The translations under genes and the position numbers were made by a program. Of a stretch of 64,000 nt of DNA, positions 10,188 through 25,464 are shown piece by piece. The DNA is taken from assembly GCA_030280995.1 (NCBI GenBank), contig JASXTE010000008.1, positions 15,762,212-15,826,211 on the forward strand, read 5' to 3'. Origin of the DNA: Hemileia vastatrix (lineage: Eukaryota; Basidiomycota; Pucciniomycetes; Pucciniales; Zaghouaniaceae). Below the pieces are notes generated by a model. That model made no database searches. It was not told the origin of the DNA and was given only the letters and a program-made list of their open reading frames with translations. Within the stretch, counting starts at the first letter, position 1; each line of letters opens with the position of its first letter.

Positions 10188-11884
10188 AGGGTCAGCTACT
10201 TTGTACAACTTAGATAAAGATCATCTGGATCTATATTTTATGTTTTCATGATTTTTTAGCTTATTTTAATGACAATTTGATAATTGAATATTGATTTTTA
10301 ATCTAAAATGCATCATTCATAACACATAATACCTAGCTATTGAACATTAATGATAAGTGAATACATATGCTTCATGAAGTTTAATCATTGTTTTGTGCAT
10401 CATGAATATTCACAATGTTTTAAATACCTTTTCAATGCAAAATGCATAAAGTGGCTAAATGCATTATACTCATTTATTTTAAATCCATAATACTAACTCA
10501 TTTTAAATGGCATCATATATATTCATATGAATTTTAAAAAGAATATTGAATTTTATAGTAAAGTTCATAATTCATAATGCATAATACATTTTGAATATGA
10601 ATGGTAAGTGCATACATATGCCTAATAGAGTGTGATAGTTTGTGTTATGTGCATAATTCATAGGTGATGAATGATTAATATGATGTGTATATACAAATGT
10701 TGGTTGTTATTGGTATCCACCCAAATAGTCAACCTGGTTAAAACACCATGACAAAGAAAGAAAAAACACAAGGTCAGGCGTTCAAGCCACAGAACAGAAG
10801 ATATTAAACAGAACAACGCTGGTTTGTGTTCATTGGAGATGGTACAAGAAGGCCAGTGGTTTACAAAACCACCTTGCACCGTAACACTCCAGAAGTTAAG
10901 AAGAGAAAAAAAGATAAATAAATATAAAAAGTTAATATAAGATTTAAAAAAAATAAATATATATAAATATAGAAAATAAAAAACTTAAAGTGGTTCCCAC
11001 TGCACTCAAAAACAGGGGGGGCTTGTATGCAAATCTGAAGTGTCTACTGAATCAGAAAAAATTCAGTAGATTCAAGGAGTTGCATACAAGTTCCCTCTGT
11101 TTTTTTAATACAGCTTTTGAAATTGAATTTCACAAACACAAAAAAGAAAAGAAAAACAAAATTCATCATGAAAACCACATTGAAATAAAAGGCCATTTGT
11201 ACTAGGATTATGCTTCTATTCTATTCACTTGTGTTCCAATGCAAATGCTTTATTCAAAAAATATGATGACCTTTTCAATTTCTCAACAATCATCAAAGTA
11301 TATGGTTTAAATATTTATATGATGCAGAAAAACAACTAAGCTGTTATGATGTACTTGAGTCTCAATGAATTTTTTTTGTTTGAAGATATACTTCCATATT
11401 TCAATTATTCAATGTTCCCCTTGATGTAATTTTTCATATCTAATAGTAGAGTTTCCCAAATCCTCATTTTACAGGTTTATCAACTGAAATACTCTTCCTT
11501 CATATTAAATGTTTGGTCATTTCTTTGATTTATTCTGATTATCAACTCATGTTGCTTATTTAATGTGATTTTTTATTGAATATTCTCACCATGTGGTCTT
11601 CCAACATCTGGGTTGGCCTTTGTTGTGATGTTTGGGCCTGTTTGATGATGTCTAATGAGCCATCTGTATATCAATTATTGATTTTTGTAGGATCCTGGAC
11701 TGAATATCAAACTCTTGGGGATGTGGCTATCACCATTACATACTCCTGGCTTTTCTCTACATTTCATGTCTTGATGAAATTTTTGGTATTCTGAGTTTTA
11801 AGGACTCTTTTTCTCATTTTTCATGCTTCACTATAACTGTTGATTTTTTGGTTTTTTCTATTTTATGAGCTAGGATGAAGGGTT
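10188..11884 (+). repeat. Satellite unit 7
   Basis: 1,697 bp. It carries T321, T618 and the 1191-1199 variant. Confidence 0.97.
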
Positions 11885-13581
11885 AGGGTCAGCTACTTTG
11901 TACAACTTAGATAAAGATCATCTGGATCTATATTTTATGTTTTCATGATTTTTTAGCTTATTTTAATGACAATTTGATAATTGAATATTGATTTTTAATC
12001 TAAAATGCATCATTCATAACACATAATACCTAGCTATTGAACATTAATGATAAGTGAATACATATGCTTCATGAAGTTTAATCATTGTTTTGTGCATCAT
12101 GAATATTCACAATGTTTTAAATACCTTTTCAATGCAAAATGCATAAAGTGGCTAAATGCATTATACTCATTTATTTTAAATCCATAATACTAACTCATTT
12201 TAAAAGGCATCATATATATTCATATGAATTTTAAAAAGAATATTGAATTTTATAGTAAAGTTCATAATTCATAATGCATAATACATTTTGAATATGAATG
12301 GTAAGTGCATACATATGCCTAATAGAGTGTGATAGTTTGTGTTATGTGCATAATTCATAGGTGATGAATGATTAATATGATGTGTATATACAAATGTTGG
12401 TTGTTATTGGTATCCACCCAAATAGTCAACCTGGTTAAAACACAATGACAAAGAAAGAAAAAACACAAGGTCAGGCGTTCAAGCCACAGAACAGAAGATA
12501 TTAAACAGAACAACGCTGGTTTGTGTTCATTGGAGATGGTACAAGAAGGCCAGTGGTTTACAAAACCACCTTGCACCGTAACACTCCAGAAGTTAAGAAG
12601 AGAAAAAAAGATAAATAAATATAAAAAGTTAATATAAGATTTAAAAAAAATAAATATATATAAATATAGAAAATAAAAAACTTAAAGTGGTTCCCACTGC
12701 ACTCAAAAACAGGGGGGGCTTGTATGCAAATCTGAAGTGTCTACTGAATCAGAAAAAATTCAGTAGATTCAAGGAGTTGCATACAAGTTCCCTCTGTTTT
12801 TTTAATACAGCTTTTGAAATTGAATTTCACAAACACAAAAAAGAAAAGAAAAACAAAATTCATCATGAAAACCACATTGAAATAAAAGGCCATTTGTACT
12901 AGGATTATGCTTCTATTCTATTCACTTGTGTTCCAATGCAAATGCTTTATTCAAAAAATATGATGACCTTTTCAATTTCTCAACAATCATCAAAGTATAT
13001 GGTTTAAATATTTATATGATGCAGAAAAACAACTAAGCTGTTATGATGTACTTGAGTCTCAATGAATTTTTTTTGTTTGAAGATATACTTCCATATTTCA
13101 ATTATTCAATGTTCCCCTTGATGTAATTTTTCATATCTAATAGTAGAGTTTCCCAAATCCTCATTTTACAGGTTTATCAACTGAAATACTCTTCCTTCAT
13201 ATTAAATGTTTGGTCATTTCTTTGATTTATTCTGATTATCAACTCATGTTGCTTATTTAATGTGATTTTTTATTGAATATTCTCACCATGTGGTCTTCCA
13301 ACATCTGGGTTGGCCTTTGTTGTGATGTTTGGGCCTGTTTGATGATGTCTAATGAGCCATCTGTATATCAATTATTGATTTTTGTAGGATCCTGGACTGA
13401 ATATCAAACTCTTGGGGATGTGGCTATCACCATTACATACTCCTGGCTTTTCTCTACATTTCATGTCTTGATGAAATTTTTGGTATTCTGAGTTTTAAGG
13501 ACTCTTTTTCTCATTTTTCATGCTTCACTATAACTGTTGATTTTTTGGTTTTTTCTATTTTATGAGCTAGGATGAAGGGTT
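11885..13581 (+). repeat. Satellite unit 8
   Basis: 1,697 bp. A560, T618 and the 1191-1199 variant; the same haplotype as unit 12. Confidence 0.97.
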
Positions 13582-15279
13582 AGGGTCAGCTACTTTGTAC
13601 AACTTAGATAAAGATCATCTGGATCTATATTTTATGTTTTCATGATTTTTTAGCTTATTTTAATGACAATTTGATAATTGAATATTGATTTTTAATCTAA
13701 AATGCATCATTCATAACACATAATACCTAGCTATTGAACATTAATGATAAGTGAATACATATGCTTCATGAAGTTTAATCATTGTTTTGTGCATCATGAA
13801 TATTCACAATGTTTTAAATACCTTTTCAATGCAAAATGCATAAAGTGGCTAAATGCATTATACTCATTTATTTTAAATCCATAATACTAACTCATTTTAA
13901 ATGGCATCATATATATTCATATGAATTTTAAAAAGAATATTGAATTTTATAGTAAAGTTCATAATTCATAATGCATAATACATTTTGAATATGAATGGTA
14001 AGTGCATACATATGCCTAATAGAGTGTGATAGTTTGTGTTATGTGCATAATTCATAGGTGATGAATGATTAATATGATGTGTATATACAAATGTTGGTTG
14101 TTATTGGTATCCACCCAAATAGTCAACCTGGTTAAAACACCATGACAAAGAAAGAAAAAACACAAGGTCAGGCGTTCAAGCCACAGAACAGAAGATATCA
14201 AACAGAACAACGCTGGTTTGTGTTCATTGGAGATGGTACAAGAAGGCCAGTGGTTTACAAAACCACCTTGCACCGTAACACTCCAGAAGTTAAGAAGAGA
14301 AAAAAAGATAAATAAATATAAAAAGTTAATATAAGATTTAAAAAAAATAAATATATATAAATATAGAAAATAAAAAACTTAAAGTGGTTCCCACTGCACT
14401 CAAAAACAGGGGGGGCTTGTATGCAAATCTGAAGTGTCTACTGAATCAGAAAAAATTCAGTAGATTCAAGGAGTTGCATACAAGTTCCCTCTGTTTTTTT
14501 AATACAGCTTTTGAAATTGAATTTCACAAACACAAAAAAGAAAAGAAAAACAAAATTCATCATGAAAACCACATTGAAATAAAAGGCCATTTGTACTAGG
14601 ATTATGCTTCTATTCTATTCACTTGTGTTCCAATGCAAATGCTTTATTCAAAAAATATGATGACCTTTTCAATTTCTCAACAATCATCAAAGTATATGGT
14701 TTAAATATTTATATGATGCAGAAAAACAACTAAGCTGTTATGATGTACTTGAGTCTCAATGAATTTTTTTTGGTTTGAATATATACTTCCATATTTCAAT
14801 TATTCAATGTTCCCCTTGATGTAATTTTTCATATCTAATAGTAGAGTTTCCCAAATCCTCATTTTACAGGTTTATCAACTGAAATACTCTTCCTTCATAT
14901 TAAATGTTTGGTCATTTCTTTGATTTATTCTGATTATCAACTCATGTTGCTTATTTAATGTGATTTTTTATTGAATATTCTCACCATGTGGTCTTCCAAC
15001 ATCTGGGTTGGCCTTTGTTGTGATGTTTGGGCCTGTTTGATGATGTCTAATGAGCCATCTGTATATCAATTATTGATTTTTGTAGGATCCTGGACTGAAT
15101 ATCAAACTCTTGGGGATGTGGCTATCACCATTACATACTCCTGGCTTTTCTCTACATTTCATGTCTTGATGAAATTTTTGGTATTCTGAGTTTTAAGGAC
15201 TCTTTTTCTCATTTTTCATGCTTCACTATAACTGTTGATTTTTTGGTTTTTTCTATTTTATGAGCTAGGATGAAGGGTT
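13582..15279 (+). repeat. Satellite unit 9
   Basis: 1,698 bp. T321 with the majority state at 1191-1199; it separates the two shortened triplets. Confidence 0.97.
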
Positions 15280-16976
15280 AGGGTCAGCTACTTTGTACAA
15301 CTTAGATAAAGATCATCTGGATCTATATTTTATGTTTTCATGATTTTTTAGCTTATTTTAATGACAATTTGATAATTGAATATTGATTTTTAATCTAAAA
15401 TGCATCATTCATAACACATAATACCTAGCTATTGAACATTAATGATAAGTGAATACATATGCTTCATGAAGTTTAATCATTGTTTTGTGCATCATGAATA
15501 TTCACAATGTTTTAAATACCTTTTCAATGCAAAATGCATAAAGTGGCTAAATGCATTATACTCATTTATTTTAAATCCATAATACTAACTCATTTTAAAA
15601 GGCATCATATATATTCATATGAATTTTAAAAAGAATATTGAATTTTATAGTAAAGTTCATAATTCTAAATGCATAATACATTTTGAATATGAATGGTAAG
15701 TGCATACATATGCCTAATAGAGTGTGATAGTTTGTGTTATGTGCATAATTCATAGGTGATGAATGATTAATATGATGTGTATATACAAATGTTGGTTGTT
15801 ATTGGTATCCACCCAAATAGTCAACCTGGTTAAAACACCATGACAAAGAAAGAAGAAACACAAGGTCAGGCGTTCAAGCCACAGAACAGAAGATATCAAA
15901 CAGAACAACGCTGGTTTGTGTTCATTGGAGATGGTACAAGAAGGCCAGTGGTTTACAAAACCACCTTGCACCGTAACACTCCAGAAGTTAAGAAGAGAAA
16001 AAAAGATAAATAAATATAAAAAGTTAATATAAGATTTAAAAAAAATAAATATATATAAATATAGAAAATAAAAAACTTAAAGTGGTTCCCACTGCACTCA
16101 AAAACAGGGGGGGCTTGTATGCAAATCTGAAGTGTCTACTGAATCAGAAAAAATTCAGTAGATTCAAGGAGTTGCATACAAGTTCCCTCTGTTTTTTTAA
16201 TACAGCTTTTGAAATTGAATTTCACAAACACAAAAAAGAAAAGAAAAACAAAATTCATCATGAAAACCACATTGAAATAAAAGGCCATTTGTACTAGGAT
16301 TATGCTTCTATTCTATTCACTTGTGTTCCAATGCAAATGCTTTATTCAAAAAATATGATGACCTTTTCAATTTCTCAACAATCATCAAAGTATATGGTTT
16401 AAATATTTATATGATGCAGAAAAACAACTAAGCTGTTATGATGTACTTGAGTCTCAATGAATTTTTTTTGTTTGAAGATATACTTCCATATTTCAATTAT
16501 TCAATGTTCCCCTTGATGTAATTTTTCATATCTAATAGTAGAGTTTCCCAAATCCTCATTTTACAGGTTTATCAACTGAAATACTCTTCCTTCATATTAA
16601 ATGTTTGGTCATTTCTTTGATTTATTCTGATTATCAACTCATGTTGCTTATTTAATGTGATTTTTTATTGAATATTCTCACCATGTGGTCTTCCAACATC
16701 TGGGTTGGCCTTTGTTGTGATGTTTGGGCCTGTTTGATGATGTCTAATGAGCCATCTGTATATCAATTATTGATTTTTGTAGGATCCTGGACTGAATATC
16801 AAACTCTTGGGGATGTGGCTATCACCATTACATACTCCTGGCTTTTCTCTACATTTCATGTCTTGATGAAATTTTTGGTATTCTGAGTTTTAAGGACTCT
16901 TTTTCTCATTTTTCATGCTTCACTATAACTGTTGATTTTTTGGTTTTTTCTATTTTATGAGCTAGGATGAAGGGTT
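15280..16976 (+). repeat. Satellite unit 10
   Basis: 1,697 bp. TA at 387-388, G576 and the 1191-1199 variant, matching unit 6. Confidence 0.97.
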
Positions 16977-18673
16977 AGGGTCAGCTACTTTGTACAACTT
17001 AGATAAAGATCATCTGGATCTATATTTTATGTTTTCATGATTTTTTAGCTTATTTTAATGACAATTTGATAATTGAATATTGATTTTTAATCTAAAATGC
17101 ATCATTCATAACACATAATACCTAGCTATTGAACATTAATGATAAGTGAATACATATGCTTCATGAAGTTTAATCATTGTTTTGTGCATCATGAATATTC
17201 ACAATGTTTTAAATACCTTTTCAATGCAAAATGCATAAAGTGGCTAAATGCATTATACTCATTTATTTTAAATCCATAATACTAACTCATTTTAAAAGGC
17301 ATCATATATATTCATATGAATTTTAAAAAGAATATTGAATTTTATAGTAAAGTTCATAATTCATAATGCATAATACATTTTGAATATGAATGGTAAGTGC
17401 ATACATATGCCTAATAGAGTGTGATAGTTTGTGTTATGTGCATAATTCATAGGTGATGAATGATTAATATGATGTGTATATACAAATGTTGGTTGTTATT
17501 GGTATCCACCCAAATAGTCAACCTGGTTAAAACACCATGACAAAGAAAGAAAAAACACAAGGTCAGGCGTTCAAGCCACAGAACAGAAGATATCAAACAG
17601 AACAACGCTGGTTTGTGTTCATTGGAGATGGTACAAGAAGGCCAGTGGTTTACAAAACCACCTTGCACCGTAACACTCCAGAAGTTAAGAAGAGAAAAAA
17701 AGATAAATAAATATAAAAAGTTAATATAAGATTTAAAAAAAATAAATATATATAAATATAGAAAATAAAAAACTTAAAGTGGTTCCCACTGCACTCAAAA
17801 ACAGGGGGGGCTTGTATGCAAATCTGAAGTGTCTACTGAATCAGAAAAAATTCAGTAGATTCAAGGAGTTGCATACAAGTTCCCTCTGTTTTTTTAATAC
17901 AGCTTTTGAAATTGAATTTCACAAACACAAAAAAGAAAAGAAAAACAAAATTCATCATGAAAACCACATTGAAATAAAAGGCCATTTGTACTAGGATTAT
18001 GCTTCTATTCTATTCACTTGTGTTCCAATGCAAATGCTTTATTCAAAAAATATGATGACCTTTTCAATTTCTCAACAATCATCAAAGTATATGGTTTAAA
18101 TATTTATATGATGCAGAAAAACAACTAAGCTGTTATGATGTACTTGAGTCTCAATGAATTTTTTTTGTTTGAAGATATACTTCCATATTTCAATTATTCA
18201 ATGTTCCCCTTGATGTAATTTTTCATATCTAATAGTAGAGTTTCCCAAATCCTCATTTTACAGGTTTATCAACTGAAATACTCTTCCTTCATATTAAATG
18301 TTTGGTCATTTCTTTGATTTATTCTGATTATCAACTCATGTTGCTTATTTAATGTGATTTTTTATTGAATATTCTCACCATGTGGTCTTCCAACATCTGG
18401 GTTGGCCTTTGTTGTGATGTTTGGGCCTGTTTGATGATGTCTAATGAGCCATCTGTATATCAATTATTGATTTTTGTAGGATCCTGGACTGAATATCAAA
18501 CTCTTGGGGATGTGGCTATCACCATTACATACTCCTGGCTTTTCTCTACATTTCATGTCTTGATGAAATTTTTGGTATTCTGAGTTTTAAGGACTCTTTT
18601 TCTCATTTTTCATGCTTCACTATAACTGTTGATTTTTTGGTTTTTTCTATTTTATGAGCTAGGATGAAGGGTT
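16977..18673 (+). repeat. Satellite unit 11
   Basis: 1,697 bp. It has the 1191-1199 variant only; unlike unit 7 it lacks T321 and T618. Confidence 0.97.
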
Positions 18674-20370
18674 AGGGTCAGCTACTTTGTACAACTTAGA
18701 TAAAGATCATCTGGATCTATATTTTATGTTTTCATGATTTTTTAGCTTATTTTAATGACAATTTGATAATTGAATATTGATTTTTAATCTAAAATGCATC
18801 ATTCATAACACATAATACCTAGCTATTGAACATTAATGATAAGTGAATACATATGCTTCATGAAGTTTAATCATTGTTTTGTGCATCATGAATATTCACA
18901 ATGTTTTAAATACCTTTTCAATGCAAAATGCATAAAGTGGCTAAATGCATTATACTCATTTATTTTAAATCCATAATACTAACTCATTTTAAAAGGCATC
19001 ATATATATTCATATGAATTTTAAAAAGAATATTGAATTTTATAGTAAAGTTCATAATTCATAATGCATAATACATTTTGAATATGAATGGTAAGTGCATA
19101 CATATGCCTAATAGAGTGTGATAGTTTGTGTTATGTGCATAATTCATAGGTGATGAATGATTAATATGATGTGTATATACAAATGTTGGTTGTTATTGGT
19201 ATCCACCCAAATAGTCAACCTGGTTAAAACACAATGACAAAGAAAGAAAAAACACAAGGTCAGGCGTTCAAGCCACAGAACAGAAGATATTAAACAGAAC
19301 AACGCTGGTTTGTGTTCATTGGAGATGGTACAAGAAGGCCAGTGGTTTACAAAACCACCTTGCACCGTAACACTCCAGAAGTTAAGAAGAGAAAAAAAGA
19401 TAAATAAATATAAAAAGTTAATATAAGATTTAAAAAAAATAAATATATATAAATATAGAAAATAAAAAACTTAAAGTGGTTCCCACTGCACTCAAAAACA
19501 GGGGGGGCTTGTATGCAAATCTGAAGTGTCTACTGAATCAGAAAAAATTCAGTAGATTCAAGGAGTTGCATACAAGTTCCCTCTGTTTTTTTAATACAGC
19601 TTTTGAAATTGAATTTCACAAACACAAAAAAGAAAAGAAAAACAAAATTCATCATGAAAACCACATTGAAATAAAAGGCCATTTGTACTAGGATTATGCT
19701 TCTATTCTATTCACTTGTGTTCCAATGCAAATGCTTTATTCAAAAAATATGATGACCTTTTCAATTTCTCAACAATCATCAAAGTATATGGTTTAAATAT
19801 TTATATGATGCAGAAAAACAACTAAGCTGTTATGATGTACTTGAGTCTCAATGAATTTTTTTTGTTTGAAGATATACTTCCATATTTCAATTATTCAATG
19901 TTCCCCTTGATGTAATTTTTCATATCTAATAGTAGAGTTTCCCAAATCCTCATTTTACAGGTTTATCAACTGAAATACTCTTCCTTCATATTAAATGTTT
20001 GGTCATTTCTTTGATTTATTCTGATTATCAACTCATGTTGCTTATTTAATGTGATTTTTTATTGAATATTCTCACCATGTGGTCTTCCAACATCTGGGTT
20101 GGCCTTTGTTGTGATGTTTGGGCCTGTTTGATGATGTCTAATGAGCCATCTGTATATCAATTATTGATTTTTGTAGGATCCTGGACTGAATATCAAACTC
20201 TTGGGGATGTGGCTATCACCATTACATACTCCTGGCTTTTCTCTACATTTCATGTCTTGATGAAATTTTTGGTATTCTGAGTTTTAAGGACTCTTTTTCT
20301 CATTTTTCATGCTTCACTATAACTGTTGATTTTTTGGTTTTTTCTATTTTATGAGCTAGGATGAAGGGTT
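18674..20370 (+). repeat. Satellite unit 12
   Basis: 1,697 bp. A560, T618 and the 1191-1199 variant, matching unit 8. Confidence 0.97.
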
Positions 20371-22068
20371 AGGGTCAGCTACTTTGTACAACTTAGATAA
20401 AGATCATCTGGATCTATATTTTATGTTTTCATGATTTTTTAGCTTATTTTAATGACAATTTGATAATTGAATATTGATTTTTAATCTAAAATGCATCATT
20501 CATAACACATAATACCTAGCTATTGAACATTAATGATAAGTGAATACATATGCTTCATGAAGTTTAATCATTGTTTTGTGCATCATGAATATTCACAATG
20601 TTTTAAATACCTTTTCAATGCAAAATGCATAAAGTGGCTAAATGCATTATACTCATTTATTTTAAATCCATAATACTAACTCATTTTAAAAGGCATCATA
20701 TATATTCATATGAATTTTAAAAAGAATATTGAATTTTATAGTAAAGTTCATAATTCATAATGCATAATACATTTTGAATATGAATGGTAAGTGTATACAT
20801 ATGCCTAATAGAGTGTGATAGTTTGTGTTATGTGCATAATTCATAGGTGATGAATGATTAATATGATGTGTATATACAAATGTTGGTTGTTATTGGTATC
20901 CACCCAAATAGTCAACCTGGTTAAAACACCATGACAAAGAAAGAAAAAACACAAGGTCAGGCGTTCAAGCCACAGAACAGAAGATATCAAACAGAACAAC
21001 GCTGGTTTGTGTTCATTGGAGATGGTACAAGAAGGCCAGTGGTTTACAAAACCACCTTGCACCGTAACACTCCAGAAGTTAAGAAGAGAAAAAAAGATAA
21101 ATAAATATAAAAAGTTAATATAAGATTTAAAAAAAATAAATATATATAAATATAGAAAATAAAAAACTTAAAGTGGTTCCCACTGCACTCAAAAACAGGG
21201 GGGGCTTGTATGCAAATCTGAAGTGTCTACTGAATCAGAAAAAATTCAGTAGATTCAAGGAGTTGCATACAAGTTCCCTCTGTTTTTTTAATACAGCTTT
21301 TGAAATTGAATTTCACAAACACAAAAAAGAAAAGAAAAACAAAATTCATCATGAAAACCACATTGAAATAAAAGGCCATTTGTACTAGGATTATGCTTCT
21401 ATTCTATTCACTTGTGTTCCAATGCAAATGCTTTATTCAAAAAATATGATGACCTTTTCAATTTCTCAACAATCATCAAAGTATATGGTTTAAATATTTA
21501 TATGATGCAGAAAAACAACTAAGCTGTTATGATGTACTTGAGTCTCAATGAATTTTTTTTGGTTTGAATATATACTTCCATATTTCAATTATTCAATGTT
21601 CCCCTTGATGTAATTTTTCATATCTAATAGTAGAGTTTCCCAAATCCTCATTTTACAGGTTTATCAACTGAAATACTCTTCCTTCATATTAAATGTTTGG
21701 TCATTTCTTTGATTTATTCTGATTATCAACTCATGTTGCTTATTTAATGTGATTTTTTATTGAATATTCTCACCATGTGGTCTTCCAACATCTGGGTTGG
21801 CCTTTGTTGTGATGTTTGGGCCTGTTTGATGATGTCTAATGAGCCATCTGTATATCAATTATTCATTTTTGTAGGATCCTGGACTGAATATCAAACTCTT
21901 GGGGATGTGGCTATCACCATTACATACTCCTGGCTTTTCTCTACATTTCATGTCTTGATGAAATTTTTGGTATTCTGAGTTTTAAGGACTCTTTTTCTCA
22001 TTTTTCATGCTTCACTATAACTGTTGATTTTTTGGTTTTTTCTATTTTATGAGCTAGGATGAAGGGTT
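20371..22068 (+). repeat. Satellite unit 13
   Basis: T424 (shared with 14 and 16) and private G1494C. Confidence 0.97.
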
Positions 22069-23766
22069 AGGGTCAGCTACTTTGTACAACTTAGATAAAG
22101 ATCATCTGGATCTATATTTTATGTTTTCATGATTTTTTAGCTTATTTTAATGACAATTTGATAATTGAATATTGATTTTTAATCTAAAATGCATCATTCA
22201 TAACACATAATACCTAGCTATTGAACATTAATGATAAGTGAATACATATGCTTCATGAAGTTTAATCATTGTTTTGTGCATCATGAATATTCACAATGTT
22301 TTAAATACCTTTTCAATGCAAAATGCATAAAGTGGCTAAATGCATTATACTCATTTATTTTAAATCCATAATACTAACTCATTTTAAAAGGCATCATATA
22401 TATTCATATGAATTTTAAAAAGAATATTGAATTTTATAGTAAAGTTCATAATTCATAATGCATAATACATTTTGAATATGAATGGTAAGTGTATACATAT
22501 GCCTAATAGAGTGTGATAGTTTGTGTTATGTGCATAATTCATAGGTGATGAATGATTAATATGATGTGTATATACAAATGTTGGTTGTTATTGGTATCCA
22601 CCCAAATAGTCAACCTGGTTAAAACACCATGACAAAGAAAGAAAAAACACAAGGTCAGGCGTTCAAGCCACAGAACAGAAGATATCAAACAGAACAACGC
22701 TGGTTTGTGTTCATTGGAGATGGTACAAGAAGGCCAGTGGTTTACAAAACCACCTTGCACCGTAACACTCCAGAAGTTAAGAAGAGAAAAAAAGATAAAT
22801 AAATATAAAAAGTTAATATAAGATTTAAAAAAAATAAATATATATAAATATAGAAAATAAAAAACTTAAAGTGGTTCCCACTGCACTCAAAAACAGGGGG
22901 GGCTTGTATGCAAATCTGAAGTGTCTACTGAATCAGAAAAAATTCAGTAGATTCAAGGAGTTGCATACAAGTTCCCTCTGTTTTTTTAATACAGCTTTTG
23001 AAATTGAATTTCACAAACACAAAAAAGAAAAGAAAAACAAAATTCATCATGAAAACCACATTGAAATAAAAGGCCATTTGTACTAGGATTATGCTTCTAT
23101 TCTATTCACTTGTGTTCCAATGCAAATGATTTATTCAAAAAATATGATGACCTTTTCAATTTCTCAACAATCATCAAAGTATATGGTTTAAATATTTATA
23201 TGATGCAGAAAAACAACTAAGCTGTTATGATGTACTTGAGTCTCAATGAATTTTTTTTGGTTTGAATATATACTTCCATATTTCAATTATTCAATGTTCC
23301 CCTTGATGTAATTTTTCATATCTAATAGTAGAGTTTCCCAAATCCTCATTTTACAGGTTTATCAACTGAAATACTCTTCCTTCATATTAAATGTTTGGTC
23401 ATTTCTTTGATTTATTCTGATTATCAACTCATGTTGCTTATTTAATGTGATTTTTTATTGAATATTCTCACCATGTGGTCTTCCAACATCTGGGTTGGCC
23501 TTTGTTGTGATGTTTGGGCCTGTTTGATGATGTCTAATGAGCCATCTGTATATCAATTATTGATTTTTGTAGGATCCTGGACTGAATATCAAACTCTTGG
23601 GGATGTGGCTATCACCATTACATACTCCTGGCTTTTCTCTACATTTCATGTCTTGATGAAATTTTTGGTATTCTGAGTTTTAAGGACTCTTTTTCTCATT
23701 TTTCATGCTTCACTATAACTGTTGATTTTTTGGTTTTTTCTATTTTATGAGCTAGGATGAAGGGTT
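22069..23766 (+). repeat. Satellite unit 14
   Basis: T424 with A1061, a pair found again only in unit 16. Confidence 0.97.
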
Positions 23767-25464
23767 AGGGTCAGCTACTTTGTACAACTTAGATAAAGAT
23801 CATCTGGATCTATATTTTATGTTTTCATGATTTTTTAGCTTATTTTAATGACAATTTGATAATTGAATATTGATTTTTAATCTAAAATGCATCATTCATA
23901 ACACATAATACCTAGCTATTGAACATTAATGATAAGTGAATACATATGCTTCATGAAGTTTAATCATTGTTTTGTGCATCATGAATATTCACAATGTTTT
24001 AAATACCTTTTCAATGCAAAATGCATAAAGTGGCTAAATGCATTATACTCATTTATTTTAAATCCATAATACTAACTCATTTTAAAAGGCATCATATATA
24101 TTCATATGAATTTTAAAAAGAATATTGAATTTTATAGTAAAGTTCATAATTCATAATGCATAATACATTTTGAATATGAATGGTAAGTGCATACATATGC
24201 CTAATAGAGTGTGATAGTTTGTGTTATGTGCATAATTCATAGGTGATGAATGATTAATATGATGTGTATATACAAATGTTGGTTGTTATTGGTATCCACC
24301 CAAATAGTCAACCTGGTTAAAACACCATGACAAAGAAAGAAAAAACACAAGGTCAGGCGTTCAAGCCACAGAACAGAAGATATCAAACAGAACAACGCTG
24401 GTTTGTGTTCATTGGAGATGGTACAAGAAGGCCAGTGGTTTACAAAACCACCTTGCACCGTAACACTCCAGAAGTTAAGAAGAGAAAAAAAGATAAATAA
24501 ATATAAAAAGTTAATATAAGATTTAAAAAAAATAAATATATATAAATATAGAAAATAAAAAACTTAAAGTGGTTCCCACTGCACTCAAAAACAGGGGGGG
24601 CTTGTATGCAAATCTGAAGTGTCTACTGAATCAGAAAAAATTCAGTAGATTCAAGGAGTTGCATACAAGTTCCCTCTGTTTTTTTAATACAGCTTTTGAA
24701 ATTGAATTTCACAAACACAAAAAAGAAAAGAAAAACAAAATTCATCATGAAAACCACATTGAAATAAAAGGCCATTTGTACTAGGATTATGCTTCTATTC
24801 TATTCACTTGTGTTCCAATGCAAATGCTTTATTCAAAAAATATGATGACCTTTTCAATTTCTCAACAATCATCAAAGTATATGGTTTAAATATTTATATG
24901 ATGCAGAAAAACAACTAAGCTGTTATGATGTACTTGAGTCTCAATGAATTTTTTTTGGTTTGAATATATACTTCCATATTTCAATTATTCAATGTTCCCC
25001 TTGATGTAATTTTTCATATCTAATAGTAGAGTTTCCCAAATCCTCATTTTACAGGTTTATCAACTGAAATACTCTTCCTTCATATTAAATGTTTGGTCAT
25101 TTCTTTGATTTATTCTGATTATCAACTCATGTTGCTTATTTAATGTGATTTTTTATTGAATATTCTCACCATGTGGTCTTCCAACATCTGGGTTGGCCTT
25201 TGTTGTGATGTTTGGGCCTGTTTGATGATGTCTAATGAGCCATCTGTATATCAATTATTGATTTTTGTAGGATCCTGGACTGAATATCAAACTCTTGGGG
25301 ATGTGGCTATCACCATTACATACTCCTGGCTTTTCTCTACATTTCATGTCTTGATGAAATTTTTGGTATTCTGAGTTTTAAGGACTCTTTTTCTCATTTT
25401 TCATGCTTCACTATAACTGTTGATTTTTTGGTTTTTTCTATTTTATGAGCTAGGATGAAGGGTT
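23767..25464 (+). repeat. Satellite unit 15
   Basis: Majority state at every diagnostic site. Confidence 0.97.
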
